64,000 nt of DNA, from assembly GCA_032622095.1 (NCBI GenBank), contig CP136062.1:14289710-14353709 (forward strand), in the 5' to 3' direction. The notes beneath the pieces were generated by a model that saw only the letters and a program-made list of their open reading frames with translations, ran no database searches and had not been told where the DNA came from. A program made the translations under genes and the position numbers. This DNA is from Siphonodentalium dalli (lineage: Eukaryota; Mollusca; Scaphopoda; Gadilida; Siphonodentaliidae). This document shows positions 35,724-49,066 of the stretch, piece by piece (positions within the stretch are counted from its first letter, which is position 1; every line of letters begins with the position of its first letter).

Positions 35724-38700
35724 TGTTTTATGGTTTATGGCAATTATGCCAAAGGGGATGTCAGGAATGATAACTTATTGGCAAGGTCCGCAAGCACCAC
35801 ACCGACACACCGAGCAGGCAGATAAAAACCCGCGTGATGCATCGACTGGTAACCGGAAGGCGTGAACCCACGGCTATCTAAAAGTCAACAAAAACAGTTA
35901 GGATAGTAGAACGGTTGATTATTCATCGGTTATGTGAAGTTTTAATTGTGCGATAATAGTATAAGGCATATACATGTATATATTGAGTATACAGAGAAGT
36001 TACACACCCATAGTTACACAAATATAGATAAAGGTCATCGTAGCATGCATTGGATGAGTATATATACCTGTAGTTCCCGATAAATATAGTTAAAGGTCAT
36101 CGTAGTGTGCATTGGATGAGAATATATACATGTAGCTCCCGATAAATATAGTTAAAGGTCATCGTAGTATATTAGATATGGATATTGTTTGCAAATTCCC
36201 AAATATATGTTTATGACGTATATTACCACATTTCCATCCATAGTTATGATGCATAGTAACCCTCCCCATTTATGTATGATGTATACGACGCACATCTTAC
36301 AGTTATAATGTATATCACTCCTTTCCCATTTCATAGTTAAGTTCTATGCCATGCAACATGTTAACGTGTATGTCAGATATGATAATTTGGGCAAACTATA
36401 TATAGTTGAAGGTTATCGTCTCTTATTGGACGAGCAGTTACTCATAATATCGTTAAGGGTTATCGTTGCCCATAGGATGAAAATTGTTAGTAAATTCATA
36501 AATATATGGATAGAGTTAAATGGTTTCCATAGATGCATACATACAGCAACAGTTTATCGCTGTCAGATATTATATATTTTGATTTTATAAACCTTATTAT
36601 AAATGGCACACCTTTTCTGGTGGTATGTTTATGTATATGTTTATTGTTATGCAGTGTTTGACTATCAGTATATCCTGATGGTTTTGGAGGAAAAATAATT
36701 AACCAATTTTGGAAAATGTTTACTAAGACCATGTCCAAAAGATAGCATTTAAAAAGTTGGGATCGAAAAAACTATACCAGCAAAGAGTTCTCAAGAGCAT
36801 AACTCTGGTATAACAGACATCAAATACAGCCTGTTTGTGTGATAGGTTTCGGCCCTTAATGCTCGACCTAATTGGTCACCAGAGAGGGGCCGTATAGAAC
36901 AAATTACCATTCTATACCTCCAGCTGGAAAAATGTGGCCAAATTTCCCTCTCCATCAAAATACATGACGTCAAACTAGATAAAAAATCCGCGCGAACGAG
37001 AGTCTCTCATACCGGTAAACACGAGTCCGTTAATTGTTTAGATTTTACACGATATATTAACACGATATTCGTGTGATGAACGAGGCGCGTTCACGTGGTT
37101 GTAGGGAAATCATACATGGGGGGAGTTGTGTTTATATTTTATAACAAATCAATTTCATGCGATAATGTACGCTATAACTGAAAAGCTATGTTACCTTTTT
37201 ATAAGAATATAGGTCAGAGTCCTCATATGTGGTCCCTCGCGTAATATATGATTGTCCGTGCGGCATATATGCCTGATTTTAGAAAACACTACATATGTCA
37301 TGGTACTGAATACAAATGTGTAGTCTACCCCAAGATGGCTGTCACAGCTCTGAAGTACCAGACGTTACAGAAACACGTCAGAACCACGCGCTCCGGTATG
37401 ACGTACTTACCAGTGACGTCACAAGTCAGGTGCGTGCACAAATTATTTAAAGGGATATATATCGGATGCGTTTTATTTACAAACTAAGTTGTAGATTTCA
37501 GAAAATAATTTCGTTGTATGTAACCAACTGTACTGTTGGTGTGTGCATAATATATATTAATTCCAAGATAGATTATGGTGAATGGTTCCGAGCTGCGAGC
37601 ATTACATTAAGTTGGTGTGAGCTCTTTTGAAGAGCGTAGTTGCATGAGCATGTACTAGTACTAGTAAGTGGCTAATAACCATACCTTTGAAGAGTATTCA
37701 TACTATTGTAAAAAATATCGTAAATGGGTATCTAAAATGGACGTGTCCATCGCGAAATTAATGATTATAACAACGAGGCGCGTTCACGTGGTGTTAGCGA
37801 AATCCTAAGGTGGAGTTGCGTTTATATTATTATAAAAATTCAATATCATGCATCAATATATGCTATCCCCTAAAAGTCACGGAAACAAATTCGTTTTATA
37901 TAACCAACTGTAATGTTGGGGTGTGGATATTATATCTTAATTCCAAGATAGATTATGTTGAATGGTTCTGAGCTGGGCCATACCATTAAGTTAGCGTGAG
38001 CTCTGTTAAAGAGCGTTGTTGTTTGAATGTGTAAGTGACTCAACATAAAATTTTATAAATTATCGTAAATGGGTATCAAAAATGGACATGCCTACCGCGA
38101 AATTAGTGATTATAACAAAGAGGCGCGTTCGCGTGGTGGTAGGAAAATCCTAAGGGGTGTGATTATATCATTATAAAAATTTAATTTCATCGCCAATGTG
38201 TTCTATAACCTAAAAGCTACGGAAACAAATTCGTGCTATATGACCAACTGCATGTACTGCTGGGATGTGGATGCTACATATTAATTCCAAGATTGATTAT
38301 GGTGAATGCTTCCGAGCTGCGGCCATTATTTATGTTAGTATGGGCTCTTATAAAGAGCGTTGTTACTTGAGCATATAAGTGATTAAAACCATATCATTAA
38401 AGAGTATTCATAAAATTGTAAAATATTGTAAACAGGTATCAAAATGGACGTGATCATTCCGAAATTAATGATTATAACATACCGCTATTACCATTTATAA
38501 TTGTTATATATGCTAGGAATCAAATTACCTAATATAACCAACTATACTGTTGGAAGTAATGTTAGTCTATGTGTCAATTAGCAAAAGTGTAATAATAATG
38601 AACTCAGTGCCACCATCTGTGATATATGTAGGTATACATGTATATATACATATTTAACATGTGCAATCAATAAGTTTTGTAACTAGTTTTGTAACTAGTA

Positions 38701-38938
38701 ATTTTTTGCAACCATGTACATGCCATCGGTACCTGTATCGCACTAATGCCAATATGGCCGATCTGAAATACATAACGTCATGAAGATCAACAAATGAACG
38801 GGTACTTAAAATAAGAACGAGTCTGTCTATTAACTAAAGGTATAATAAACTGAATATAACAAGAGTGTGAAATTAAGTCGTCAAACGTTTAAAAACGAAT
38901 GTTGCGTGTTGCCAAAAGCCTCACCGACGGATAGTATA
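35724..38938. repeat. Macrosatellite copy 5 (3,215 bp)
   Basis: Long allele. No private difference noticed. Confidence 0.93.
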
Positions 38939-41900
38939 TGTTTTATGGTTTATGGCAATTATGCCAAAGGGGATGTCAGGAATGATAACTTATTGGCAAG
39001 GTCCGCAAGCACCACACCGACACACCGAGCAGGCAGATAAAAACCCGCGTGATGCATCGACTGGTAACCGGAAGGCGTGAACCCACGGCTATCTAAAAGT
39101 CAACAAAAACAGTTAGGATAGTAGAACGGTTGATTATTCATCGGTTATGTGAAGTTTTAATTGTGCGATAATAGTATAAGGCATATACATGTATATATTG
39201 AGTATACAGAGAAGTTACACACCCATAGTTACACAAATATAGATAAAGGTCATCGTAGCATGCATTGGATGAGTATATATACCTGTAGTTCCCGATAAAT
39301 ATAGTTAAAGGTCATCGTAGTGTGCATTGGATGAGAATATATACATGTAGCTCCCGATAAATATAGTTAAAGGTCATCGTAGTATATTAGATATGGATAT
39401 TGTTTGCAAATTCCCAAATATATGTTTATGACGTATATTACCACATTTCCATCCATAGTTATGATGCATAGTAACCCTCCCCATTTATGTATGATGTATA
39501 CGACGCACATCTTACAGTTATAATGTATATCACTCCTTTCCCATTTCATAGTTAAGTTCTATGCCATGCAACATGTTAACGTGTATGTCAGATATGATAA
39601 TTTGGGCAAACTATATATAGTTGAAGGTTATCGTCTCTTATTGGACGAGCAGTTACTCATAATATCGTTAAGGGTTATCGTTGCCCATAGGATGAAAATT
39701 GTTAGTAAATTCATAAATATATGGATAGAGTTAAATGGTTTCCATAGATGCATACATACAGCAACAGTTTATCGCTGTCAGATATTATATATTTTGATTT
39801 TATAAACCTTATTATAAATGGCACACCTTTTCTGGTGGTATGTTTATGTATATGTTTATTGTTATGCAGTGTTTGACTATCAGTATATCCTGATGGTTTT
39901 GGAGGAAAAATAATTAACCAATTTTGGAAAATGTTTACTAAGACCATGTCCAAAAGATAGCATTTAAAAAGTTGGGATCGAAAAAACTATACCAGCAAAG
40001 AGTTCTCAAGAGCATAACTCTGGTATAACAGACATCAAATACAGCCTGTTTGTGTGATAGGTTTCGGCCCTTAATGCTCGACCTAATTGGTCACCAGAGA
40101 GGGGCCGTATAGAACAAATTACCATTCTATACCTCCAGCTGGAAAAATGTGGCCAAATTTCCCTCTCCATCAAAATACATGACGTCAAACTAGATAAAAA
40201 ATCCGCGCGAACGAGAGTCTCTCATACCGGTAAACACGAGTCCGTTAATTGTTTAGATTTTACACGATATATTAACACGATATTCGTGTGATGAACGAGG
40301 CGCGTTCACGTGGTTGTAGGGAAATCATACATGGGGGGAGTTGTGTTTATATTTTATAACAAATCAATTTCATGCGATAATGTACGCTATAACTGAAAAG
40401 CTATGTTACCTTTTTATAAGAATATAGGTCAGAGTCCTCATATGTGGTCCCTCGCGTAATATATGATTGTCCGTGCGGCATATATGCCTGATTTTAGAAA
40501 ACACTACATATGTCATGGTACTGAATACAAATGTGTAGTCTACCCCAAGATGGCTGTCACAGCTCTGAAGTACCAGACGTTACAGAAACACGTCAGAACC
40601 ACGCGCTCCGGTATGACGTACTTACCAGTGACGTCACAAGTCAGGTGCGTGCACAAATTATTTAAAGGGATATATATCGGATGCGTTTTATTTACAAACT
40701 AAGTTGTAGATTTCAGAAAATAATTTCGTTGTATGTAACCAACTGTACTGTTGGTGTGTGCATAATATATATTAATTCCAAGATAGATTATGGTGAATGG
40801 TTCCGAGCTGCGAGCATTACATTAAGTTGGTGTGAGCTCTTTTGAAGAGCGTAGTTGCATGAGCATGTACTAGTACTAGTAAGTGGCTAATAACCATACC
40901 TTTGAAGAGTATTCATACTATTGTAAAAAATATCGTAAATGGGTATCTAAAATGGACGTGTCCATCGCGAAATTAATGATTATAACAACGAGGCGCGTTC
41001 ACGTGGTGTTAGCGAAATCCTAAGGTGGAGTTGCGTTTATATTATTATAAAAATTCAATATCATGCATCAATATATGCTATCCCCTAAAAGTCACGGAAA
41101 CAAATTCGTTTTATATAACCAACTGTAATGTTGGGGTGTGGATATTATATCTTAATTCCAAGATAGATTATGTTGAATGGTTCTGAGCTGGGCCATACCA
41201 TTAAGTTAGCGTGAGCTCTGTTAAAGAGCGTTGTTGTTTGAATGTGTAAGTGACTCAACATAAAATTTTATAAATTATCGTAAATGGGTATCAAAAATGG
41301 ACATGCCTACCGCGAAATTAGTGATTATAACAAAGAGGCGCGTTCGCGTGGTGGTAGGAAAATCCTAAGGGGTGTGATTATATCATTATAAAAATTTAAT
41401 TTCATCGCCAATGTGTTCTATAACCTAAAAGCTACGGAAACAAATTCGTGCTATATGACCAACTGCATGTACTGCTGGGATGTGGATGCTACATATTAAT
41501 TCCAAGATTGATTATGGTGAATGCTTCCGAGCTGCGGCCATTATTTATGTTAGTATGGGCTCTTATAAAGAGCGTTGTTACTTGAGCATTAAGTGATTAA
41601 AACCATATCATTAAAGAGTATTCATAAAATTGTAAAATATTGTAAACAGGTATCAAAATGGACGTGATCATTCCGAAATTAATGATTATAACATACCGCT
41701 ATTACCATTTATAATTGTTATATATGCTAGGAATCAAATTACCTAATATAACCAACTATACTGTTGGAAGTAATGTTAGTCTATGTGTCAATTAGCAAAA
41801 GTGTAATAATAATGAACTCAGTGCCACCATCTGTGATATATGTAGGTATACATGTATATATACATATTTAACATGTGCAATCAATAAGTTTTGTAACTAG

Positions 41901-42152
41901 TTTTGTAACTAGTAATTTTTTGCAACCATGTACATGCCATCGGTACCTGTATCGCACTAATGCCAATATGGCCGATCTGAAATACATAACGTCATGAAGA
42001 TCAACAAATGAACGGGTACTTAAAATAAGAACGAGTCTGTCTATTAACTAAAGGTATAATAAACTGAATATAACAAGAGTGTGAAATTAAGTCGTCAAAC
42101 GTTTAAAAACGAATGTTGCGTGTTGCCAAAAGCCTCACCGACGGATAGTATA
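38939..42152. repeat. Macrosatellite copy 6 (3,214 bp)
   Basis: Long allele, with a private one-base deletion near 41589 (GAGCATTAAG in place of GAGCATATAAG). Confidence 0.93.
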
Positions 42153-45100
42153 TGTTTTATGGTTTATGGCAATTATGCCAAAGGGGATGTCAGGAATGAT
42201 AACTTATTGGCAAGGTCCGCAAGCACCACACCGACACACCGAGCAGGCAGATAAAAACCCGCGTGATGCATCGACTGGTAACCGGAAGGCGTGAACCCAC
42301 GGCTATCTAAAAGTCAACAAAAACAGTTAGGATAGTAGAACGGTTGATTATTCATCGGTTATGTGAAGTTTTAATTGTGCGATAATAGTATAAGGCATAT
42401 ACATGTATATATTGAGTATACAGAGAAGTTACACACCCATAGTTACACAAATATAGATAAAGGTCATCGTAGCATGCATTGGATGAGTATATATACCTGT
42501 AGTTCCCGATAAATATAGTTAAAGGTCATCGTAGTGTGCATTGGATGAGAATATATACATGTAGCTCCCGATAAATATAGTTAAAGGTCATCGTAGTATA
42601 TTAGATATGGATATTGTTTGCAAATTCCCAAATATATGTTTATGACGTATATTACCACATTTCCATCCATAGTTATGATGCATAGTAACCCTCCCCATTT
42701 ATGTATGATGTATACGACGCACATCTTACAGTTATAATGTATATCACTCCTTTCCCATTTCATAGTTAAGTTCTATGCCATGCAACATGTTAACGTGTAT
42801 GTCAGATATGATAATTTGGGCAAACTATATATAGTTGAAGGTTATCGTCTCTTATTGGACGAGCAGTTACTCATAATATCGTTAAGGGTTATCGTTGCCC
42901 ATAGGATGAAAATTGTTAGTAAATTCATAAATATATGGATAGAGTTAAATGGTTTCCATAGATGCATACATACAGCAACAGTTTATCGCTGTCAGATATT
43001 ATATATTTTGATTTTATAAACCTTATTATAAATGGCACACCTTTTCTGGTGGTATGTTTATGTATATGTTTATTGTTATGCAGTGTTTGACTATCAGTAT
43101 ATCCTGATGGTTTTGGAGGAAAAATAATTAACCAATTTTGGAAAATGTTTACTAAGACCATGTCCAAAAGATAGCATTTAAAAAGTTGGGATCGAAAAAA
43201 CTATACCAGCAAAGAGTTCTCAAGAGCATAACTCTGGTATAACAGACATCAAATACAGCCTGTTTGTGTGATAGGTTTCGGCCCTTAATGCTCGACCTAA
43301 TTGGTCACCAGAGAGGGGCCGTATAGAACAAATTACCATTCTATACCTCCAGCTGGAAAAATGTGGCCAAATTTCCCTCTCCATCAAAATACATGACGTC
43401 AAACTAGATAAAAAATCCGCGCGAACGAGAGTCTCTCATACCGGTAAACACGAGTCCGTTAATTGTTTAGATTTTACACGATATATTAACACGATATTCG
43501 TGTGATGAACGAGGCGCGTTCACGTGGTTGTAGGGAAATCATACATGGGGGGAGTTGTGTTTATATTTTATAACAAATCAATTTCATGCGATAATGTACG
43601 CTATAACTGAAAAGCTATGTTACCTTTTTATAAGAATATAGGTCAGAGTCCTCATATGTGGTCCCTCGCGTAATATATGATTGTCCGTGCGGCATATATG
43701 CCTGATTTTAGAAAACACTACATATGTCATGGTACTGAATACAAATGTGTAGTCTACCCCAAGATGGCTGTCACAGCTCTGAAGTACCAGACGTTACAGA
43801 AACACGTCAGAACCACGCGCTCCGGTATGACGTACTTACCAGTGACGTCACAAGTCAGGTGCGTGCACAAATTATTTAAAGGGATATATATCGGATGCGT
43901 TTTATTTACAAACTAAGTTGTAGATTTCAGAAAATAATTTCGTTGTATGTAACCAACTGTACTGTTGGTGTGTGCATAATATATATTAATTCCAAGATAG
44001 ATTATGGTGAATGGTTCCGAGCTGCGAGCATTACATTAAGTTGGTGTGAGCTCTTTTGAAGAGCGTAGTTGCATGAGCATGTACTAGCAGCCCTGGGAAT
44101 TAGCCTAGGCAATAGGCAATGCCTAGGTAAAAGCAGAGGCAAAATCAGTTTGCCTAGGCAATTATATTGCCTAGGTAAAACAAGTTCATTGGGTTACTAA
44201 AATTGATTTGTGTCTATCAGAAATAGCACCTCTTTAGCCAAACTGACTTCCTTAAATCACTCTTTACATATATTGTCCTAAAAATGTTTCCATGGCACTG
44301 GGCCATTAACTAGCTACCCATAAGGGCACTAGTTTTGGAGATGGTTTGTGGAATGTATATAATATATATATATATATATGATGAGTAGTGGCCTGGAAAT
44401 GTTCTCCAAAATAACTAAGCATTTCAGGTTATTATTGAATCATATTGATTTGAGATGGCAATATTGTTGCAAAATTGCCTAGGTAAAATCTGTTTTTGCC
44501 TAGGCCGATTTCTTTCACCTAGGCAAAAATATTGCCTAGGCAAATTTTCCTTAATTCCCAGGGCTGACTAGTACTAGTAAGTGGCTAATAACCATACCTT
44601 TGAAGAGTATTCATACTATTGTAAAAAATATCGTAAATGGGTATCTAAAATGGACGTGTCCATCGCGAAATTAATGATTATAACAACGAGGCGCGTTCAC
44701 GTGGTGTTAGCGAAATCCTAAGGTGGAGTTGCGTTTATATTATTATAAAAATTCAATATCATGCATCAATATATGCTATCCCCTAAAAGTCACGGAAACA
44801 AATTCGTTTTATATAACCAACTGTAATGTTGGGGTGTGGATATTATATCTTAATTCCAAGATAGATTATGTTGAATGGTTCTGAGCTGGGCCATACCATT
44901 AAGTTAGCGTGAGCTCTGTTAAAGAGCGTTGTTGTTTGAATGTGTAAGTGACTCAACATAAAATTTTATAAATTATCGTAAATGGGTATCAAAAATGGAC
45001 ATGCCTACCGCGAAATTAGTGATTATAACAAAGAGGCGCGTTCGCGTGGTGGTAGGAAAATCCTAAGGGGTGTGATTATATCATTATAAAAATTTAATTT

Positions 45101-45851
45101 CATCGCCAATGTGTTCTATAACCTAAAAGCTACGGAAACAAATTCGTGCTATATGACCAACTGCATGTACTGCTGGGATGTGGATGCTACATATTAATTC
45201 CAAGATTGATTATGGTGAATGCTTCCGAGCTGCGGCCATTATTTATGTTAGTATGGGCTCTTATAAAGAGCGTTGTTACTTGAGCATATAAGTGATTAAA
45301 ACCATATCATTAAAGAGTATTCATAAAATTGTAAAATATTGTAAACAGGTATCAAAATGGACGTGATCATTCCGAAATTAATGATTATAACATACCGCTA
45401 TTACCTTTTATAATTGTTATATATGCTAGGAATCAAATTACCTAATATAACCAACTATACTGTTGGAAGTAATGTTAGTCTATGTGTCAATTAGCAAAAG
45501 TGTAATAATAATGAACTCAGTGCCACCATCTGTGATATATGTAGGTATACATGTATATATACATATTTAACATGTGCAATCAATAAGTTTTGTAACTAGT
45601 TTTGTAACTAGTAATTTTTTGCAACCATGTACATGCCATCGGTACCTGTATCGCACTAATGCCAATATGGCCGATCTGAAATACATAACGTCATGAAGAT
45701 CAACAAATGAACGGGTACTTAAAATAAGAACGAGTCTGTCTATTAACTAAAGGTATAATAAACTGAATATAACAAGAGTGTGAAATTAAGTCGTCAAACG
45801 TTTAAAAACGAATGTTGCGTGTTGCCAAAAGCCTCACCGACGGATAGTATA
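42153..45851. repeat. Macrosatellite copy 7, with transposon insertion
   Basis: 3,699 bp, which is 3,215 plus a 479-bp element and a 5-bp duplication. It has T at 45406 (TTACCTTTTA), shared only with copy 9. Confidence 0.93.
44088..44566 (-). mobile_element. Non-autonomous DNA transposon, 479 bp (insertion 2)
   Basis: Same family as the 27011-27479 element but inverted: its left end CAGCCCTGGGAATTAG equals the reverse complement of that element's right end. ACTAG is duplicated (44083-44087, 44567-44571). It has eight CCTAGG palindromes and an expanded TA run near 44360-44380. The two copies are close but differ by substitutions and indels, so they come from separate insertions and not from array duplication. 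Confidence 0.88.
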
Positions 45852-48800
45852 TGTTTTATGGTTTATGGCAATTATGCCAAAGGGGATGTCAGGAATGATA
45901 ACTTATTGGCAAGGTCCGCAAGCACCACACCGACACACCGAGCAGGCAGATAAAAACCCGCGTGATGCATCGACTGGTAACCGGAAGGCGTGAACCCACG
46001 GCTATCTAAAAGTCAACAAAAACAGTTAGGATAGTAGAACGGTTGATTATTCATCGGTTATGTGAAGTTTTAATTGTGCGATAATAGTATAAGGCATATA
46101 CATGTATATATTGAGTATACAGAGAAGTTACACACCCATAGTTACACAAATATAGATAAAGGTCATCGTAGCATGCATTGGATGAGTATATATACCTGTA
46201 GTTCCCGATAAATATAGTTAAAGGTCATCGTAGTGTGCATTGGATGAGAATATATACATGTAGCTCCCGATAAATATAGTTAAAGGTCATCGTAGTATAT
46301 TAGATATGGATATTGTTTGCAAATTCCCAAATATATGTTTATGACGTATATTACCACATTTCCATCCATAGTTATGATGCATAGTAACCCTCCCCATTTA
46401 TGTATGATGTATACGACGCACATCTTACAGTTATAATGTATATCACTCCTTTCCCATTTCATAGTTAAGTTCTATGCCATGCAACATGTTAACGTGTATG
46501 TCAGATATGATAATTTGGGCAAACTATATATAGTTGAAGGTTATCGTCTCTTATTGGACGAGCAGTTACTCATAATATCGTTAAGGGTTATCGTTGCCCA
46601 TAGGATGAAAATTGTTAGTAAATTCATAAATATATGGATAGAGTTAAATGGTTTCCATAGATGCATACATACAGCAACAGTTTATCGCTGTCAGATATTA
46701 TATATTTTGATTTTATAAACCTTATTATAAATGGCACACCTTTTCTGGTGGTATGTTTATGTATATGTTTATTGTTATGCAGTGTTTGACTATCAGTATA
46801 TCCTGATGGTTTTGGAGGAAAAATAATTAACCAATTTTGGAAAATGTTTACTAAGACCATGTCCAAAAGATAGCATTTAAAAAGTTGGGATCGAAAAAAC
46901 TATACCAGCAAAGAGTTCTCAAGAGCATAACTCTGGTATAACAGACATCAAATACAGCCTGTTTGTGTGATAGGTTTCGGCCCTTAATGCTCGACCTAAT
47001 TGGTCACCAGAGAGGGGCCGTATAGAACAAATTACCATTCTATACCTCCAGCTGGAAAAATGTGGCCAAATTTCCCTCTCCATCAAAATACATGACGTCA
47101 AACTAGATAAAAAATCCGCGCGAACGAGAGTCTCTCATACCGGTAAACACGAGTCCGTTAATTGTTTAGATTTTACACGATATATTAACACGATATTCGT
47201 GTGATGAACGAGGCGCGTTCACGTGGTTGTAGGGAAATCATACATGGGGGGAGTTGTGTTTATATTTTATAACAAATCAATTTCATGCGATAATGTACGC
47301 TATAACTGAAAAGCTATGTTACCTTTTTATAAGAATATAGGTCAGAGTCCTCATATGTGGTCCCTCGCGTAATATATGATTGTCCGTGCGGCATATATGC
47401 CTGATTTTAGAAAACACTACATATGTCATGGTACTGAATACAAATGTGTAGTCTACCCCAAGATGGCTGTCACAGCTCTGAAGTACCAGACGTTACAGAA
47501 ACACGTCAGAACCACGCGCTCCGGTATGACGTACTTACCAGTGACGTCACAAGTCAGGTGCGTGCACAAATTATTTAAAGGGATATATATCGGATGCGTT
47601 TTATTTACAAACTAAGTTGTAGATTTCAGAAAATAATTTCGTTGTATGTAACCAACTGTACTGTTGGTGTGTGCATAATATATATTAATTCCAAGATAGA
47701 TTATGGTGAATGGTTCCGAGCTGCGAGCATTACATTAAGTTGGTGTGAGCTCTTTTGAAGAGCGTAGTTGCATGAGCATGTACTAGTACTAGTAAGTGGC
47801 TAATAACCATACCTTTGAAGAGTATTCATACTATTGTAAAAAATATCGTAAATGGGTATCTAAAATGGACGTGTCCATCGCGAAATTAATGATTATAACA
47901 ACGAGGCGCGTTCACGTGGTGTTAGCGAAATCCTAAGGTGGAGTTGCGTTTATATTATTATAAAAATTCAATATCATGCATCAATATATGCTATCCCCTA
48001 AAAGTCACGGAAACAAATTCGTTTTATATAACCAACTGTAATGTTGGGGTGTGGATATTATATCTTAATTCCAAGATAGATTATGTTGAATGGTTCTGAG
48101 CTGGGCCATACCATTAAGTTAGCGTGAGCTCTGTTAAAGAGCGTTGTTGTTTGAATGTGTAAGTGACTCAACATAAAATTTTATAAATTATCGTAAATGG
48201 GTATCAAAAATGGACATGCCTACCGCGAAATTAGTGATTATAACAAAGAGGCGCGTTCGCGTGGTGGTAGGAAAATCCTAAGGGGTGTGATTATATCATT
48301 ATAAAAATTTAATTTCATCGCCAATGTGTTCTATAACCTAAAAGCTACGGAAACAAATTCGTGCTATATGACCAACTGCATGTACTGCTGGGATGTGGAT
48401 GCTACATATTAATTCCAAGATTGATTATGGTGAATGCTTCCGAGCTGCGGCCATTATTTATGTTAGTATGGGCTCTTATAAAGAGCGTTGTTACTTGAAC
48501 ATATAAGTGATTAAAACCATATCATTAAAGAGTATTCATAAAATTGTAAAATATTGTAAACAGGTATCAAAATGGACGTGATCATTCCGAAATTAATGAT
48601 TATAACATACCGCTATTACCATTTATAATTGTTATATATGCTAGGAATCAAATTACCTAATATAACCAACTATACTGTTGGAAGTAATGTTAGTCTATGT
48701 GTCAATTAGCAAAAGTGTAATAATAATGAACTCAGTGCCACCATCTGTGATATATGTAGGTATACATGTATATATACATATTTAACATGTGCAATCAATA

Positions 48801-49066
48801 AGTTTTGTAACTAGTTTTGTAACTAGTAATTTTTTGCAACCATGTACATGCCATCGGTACCTGTATCGCACTAATGCCAATATGGCCGATCTGAAATACA
48901 TAACGTCATGAAGATCAACAAATGAACGGGTACTTAAAATAAGAACGAGTCTGTCTATTAACTAAAGGTATAATAAACTGAATATAACAAGAGTGTGAAA
49001 TTAAGTCGTCAAACGTTTAAAAACGAATGTTGCGTGTTGCCAAAAGCCTCACCGACGGATAGTATA
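45852..49066. repeat. Macrosatellite copy 8 (3,215 bp)
   Basis: Private A at 48499 (CTTGAACATATAAG; G elsewhere). Confidence 0.93.
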
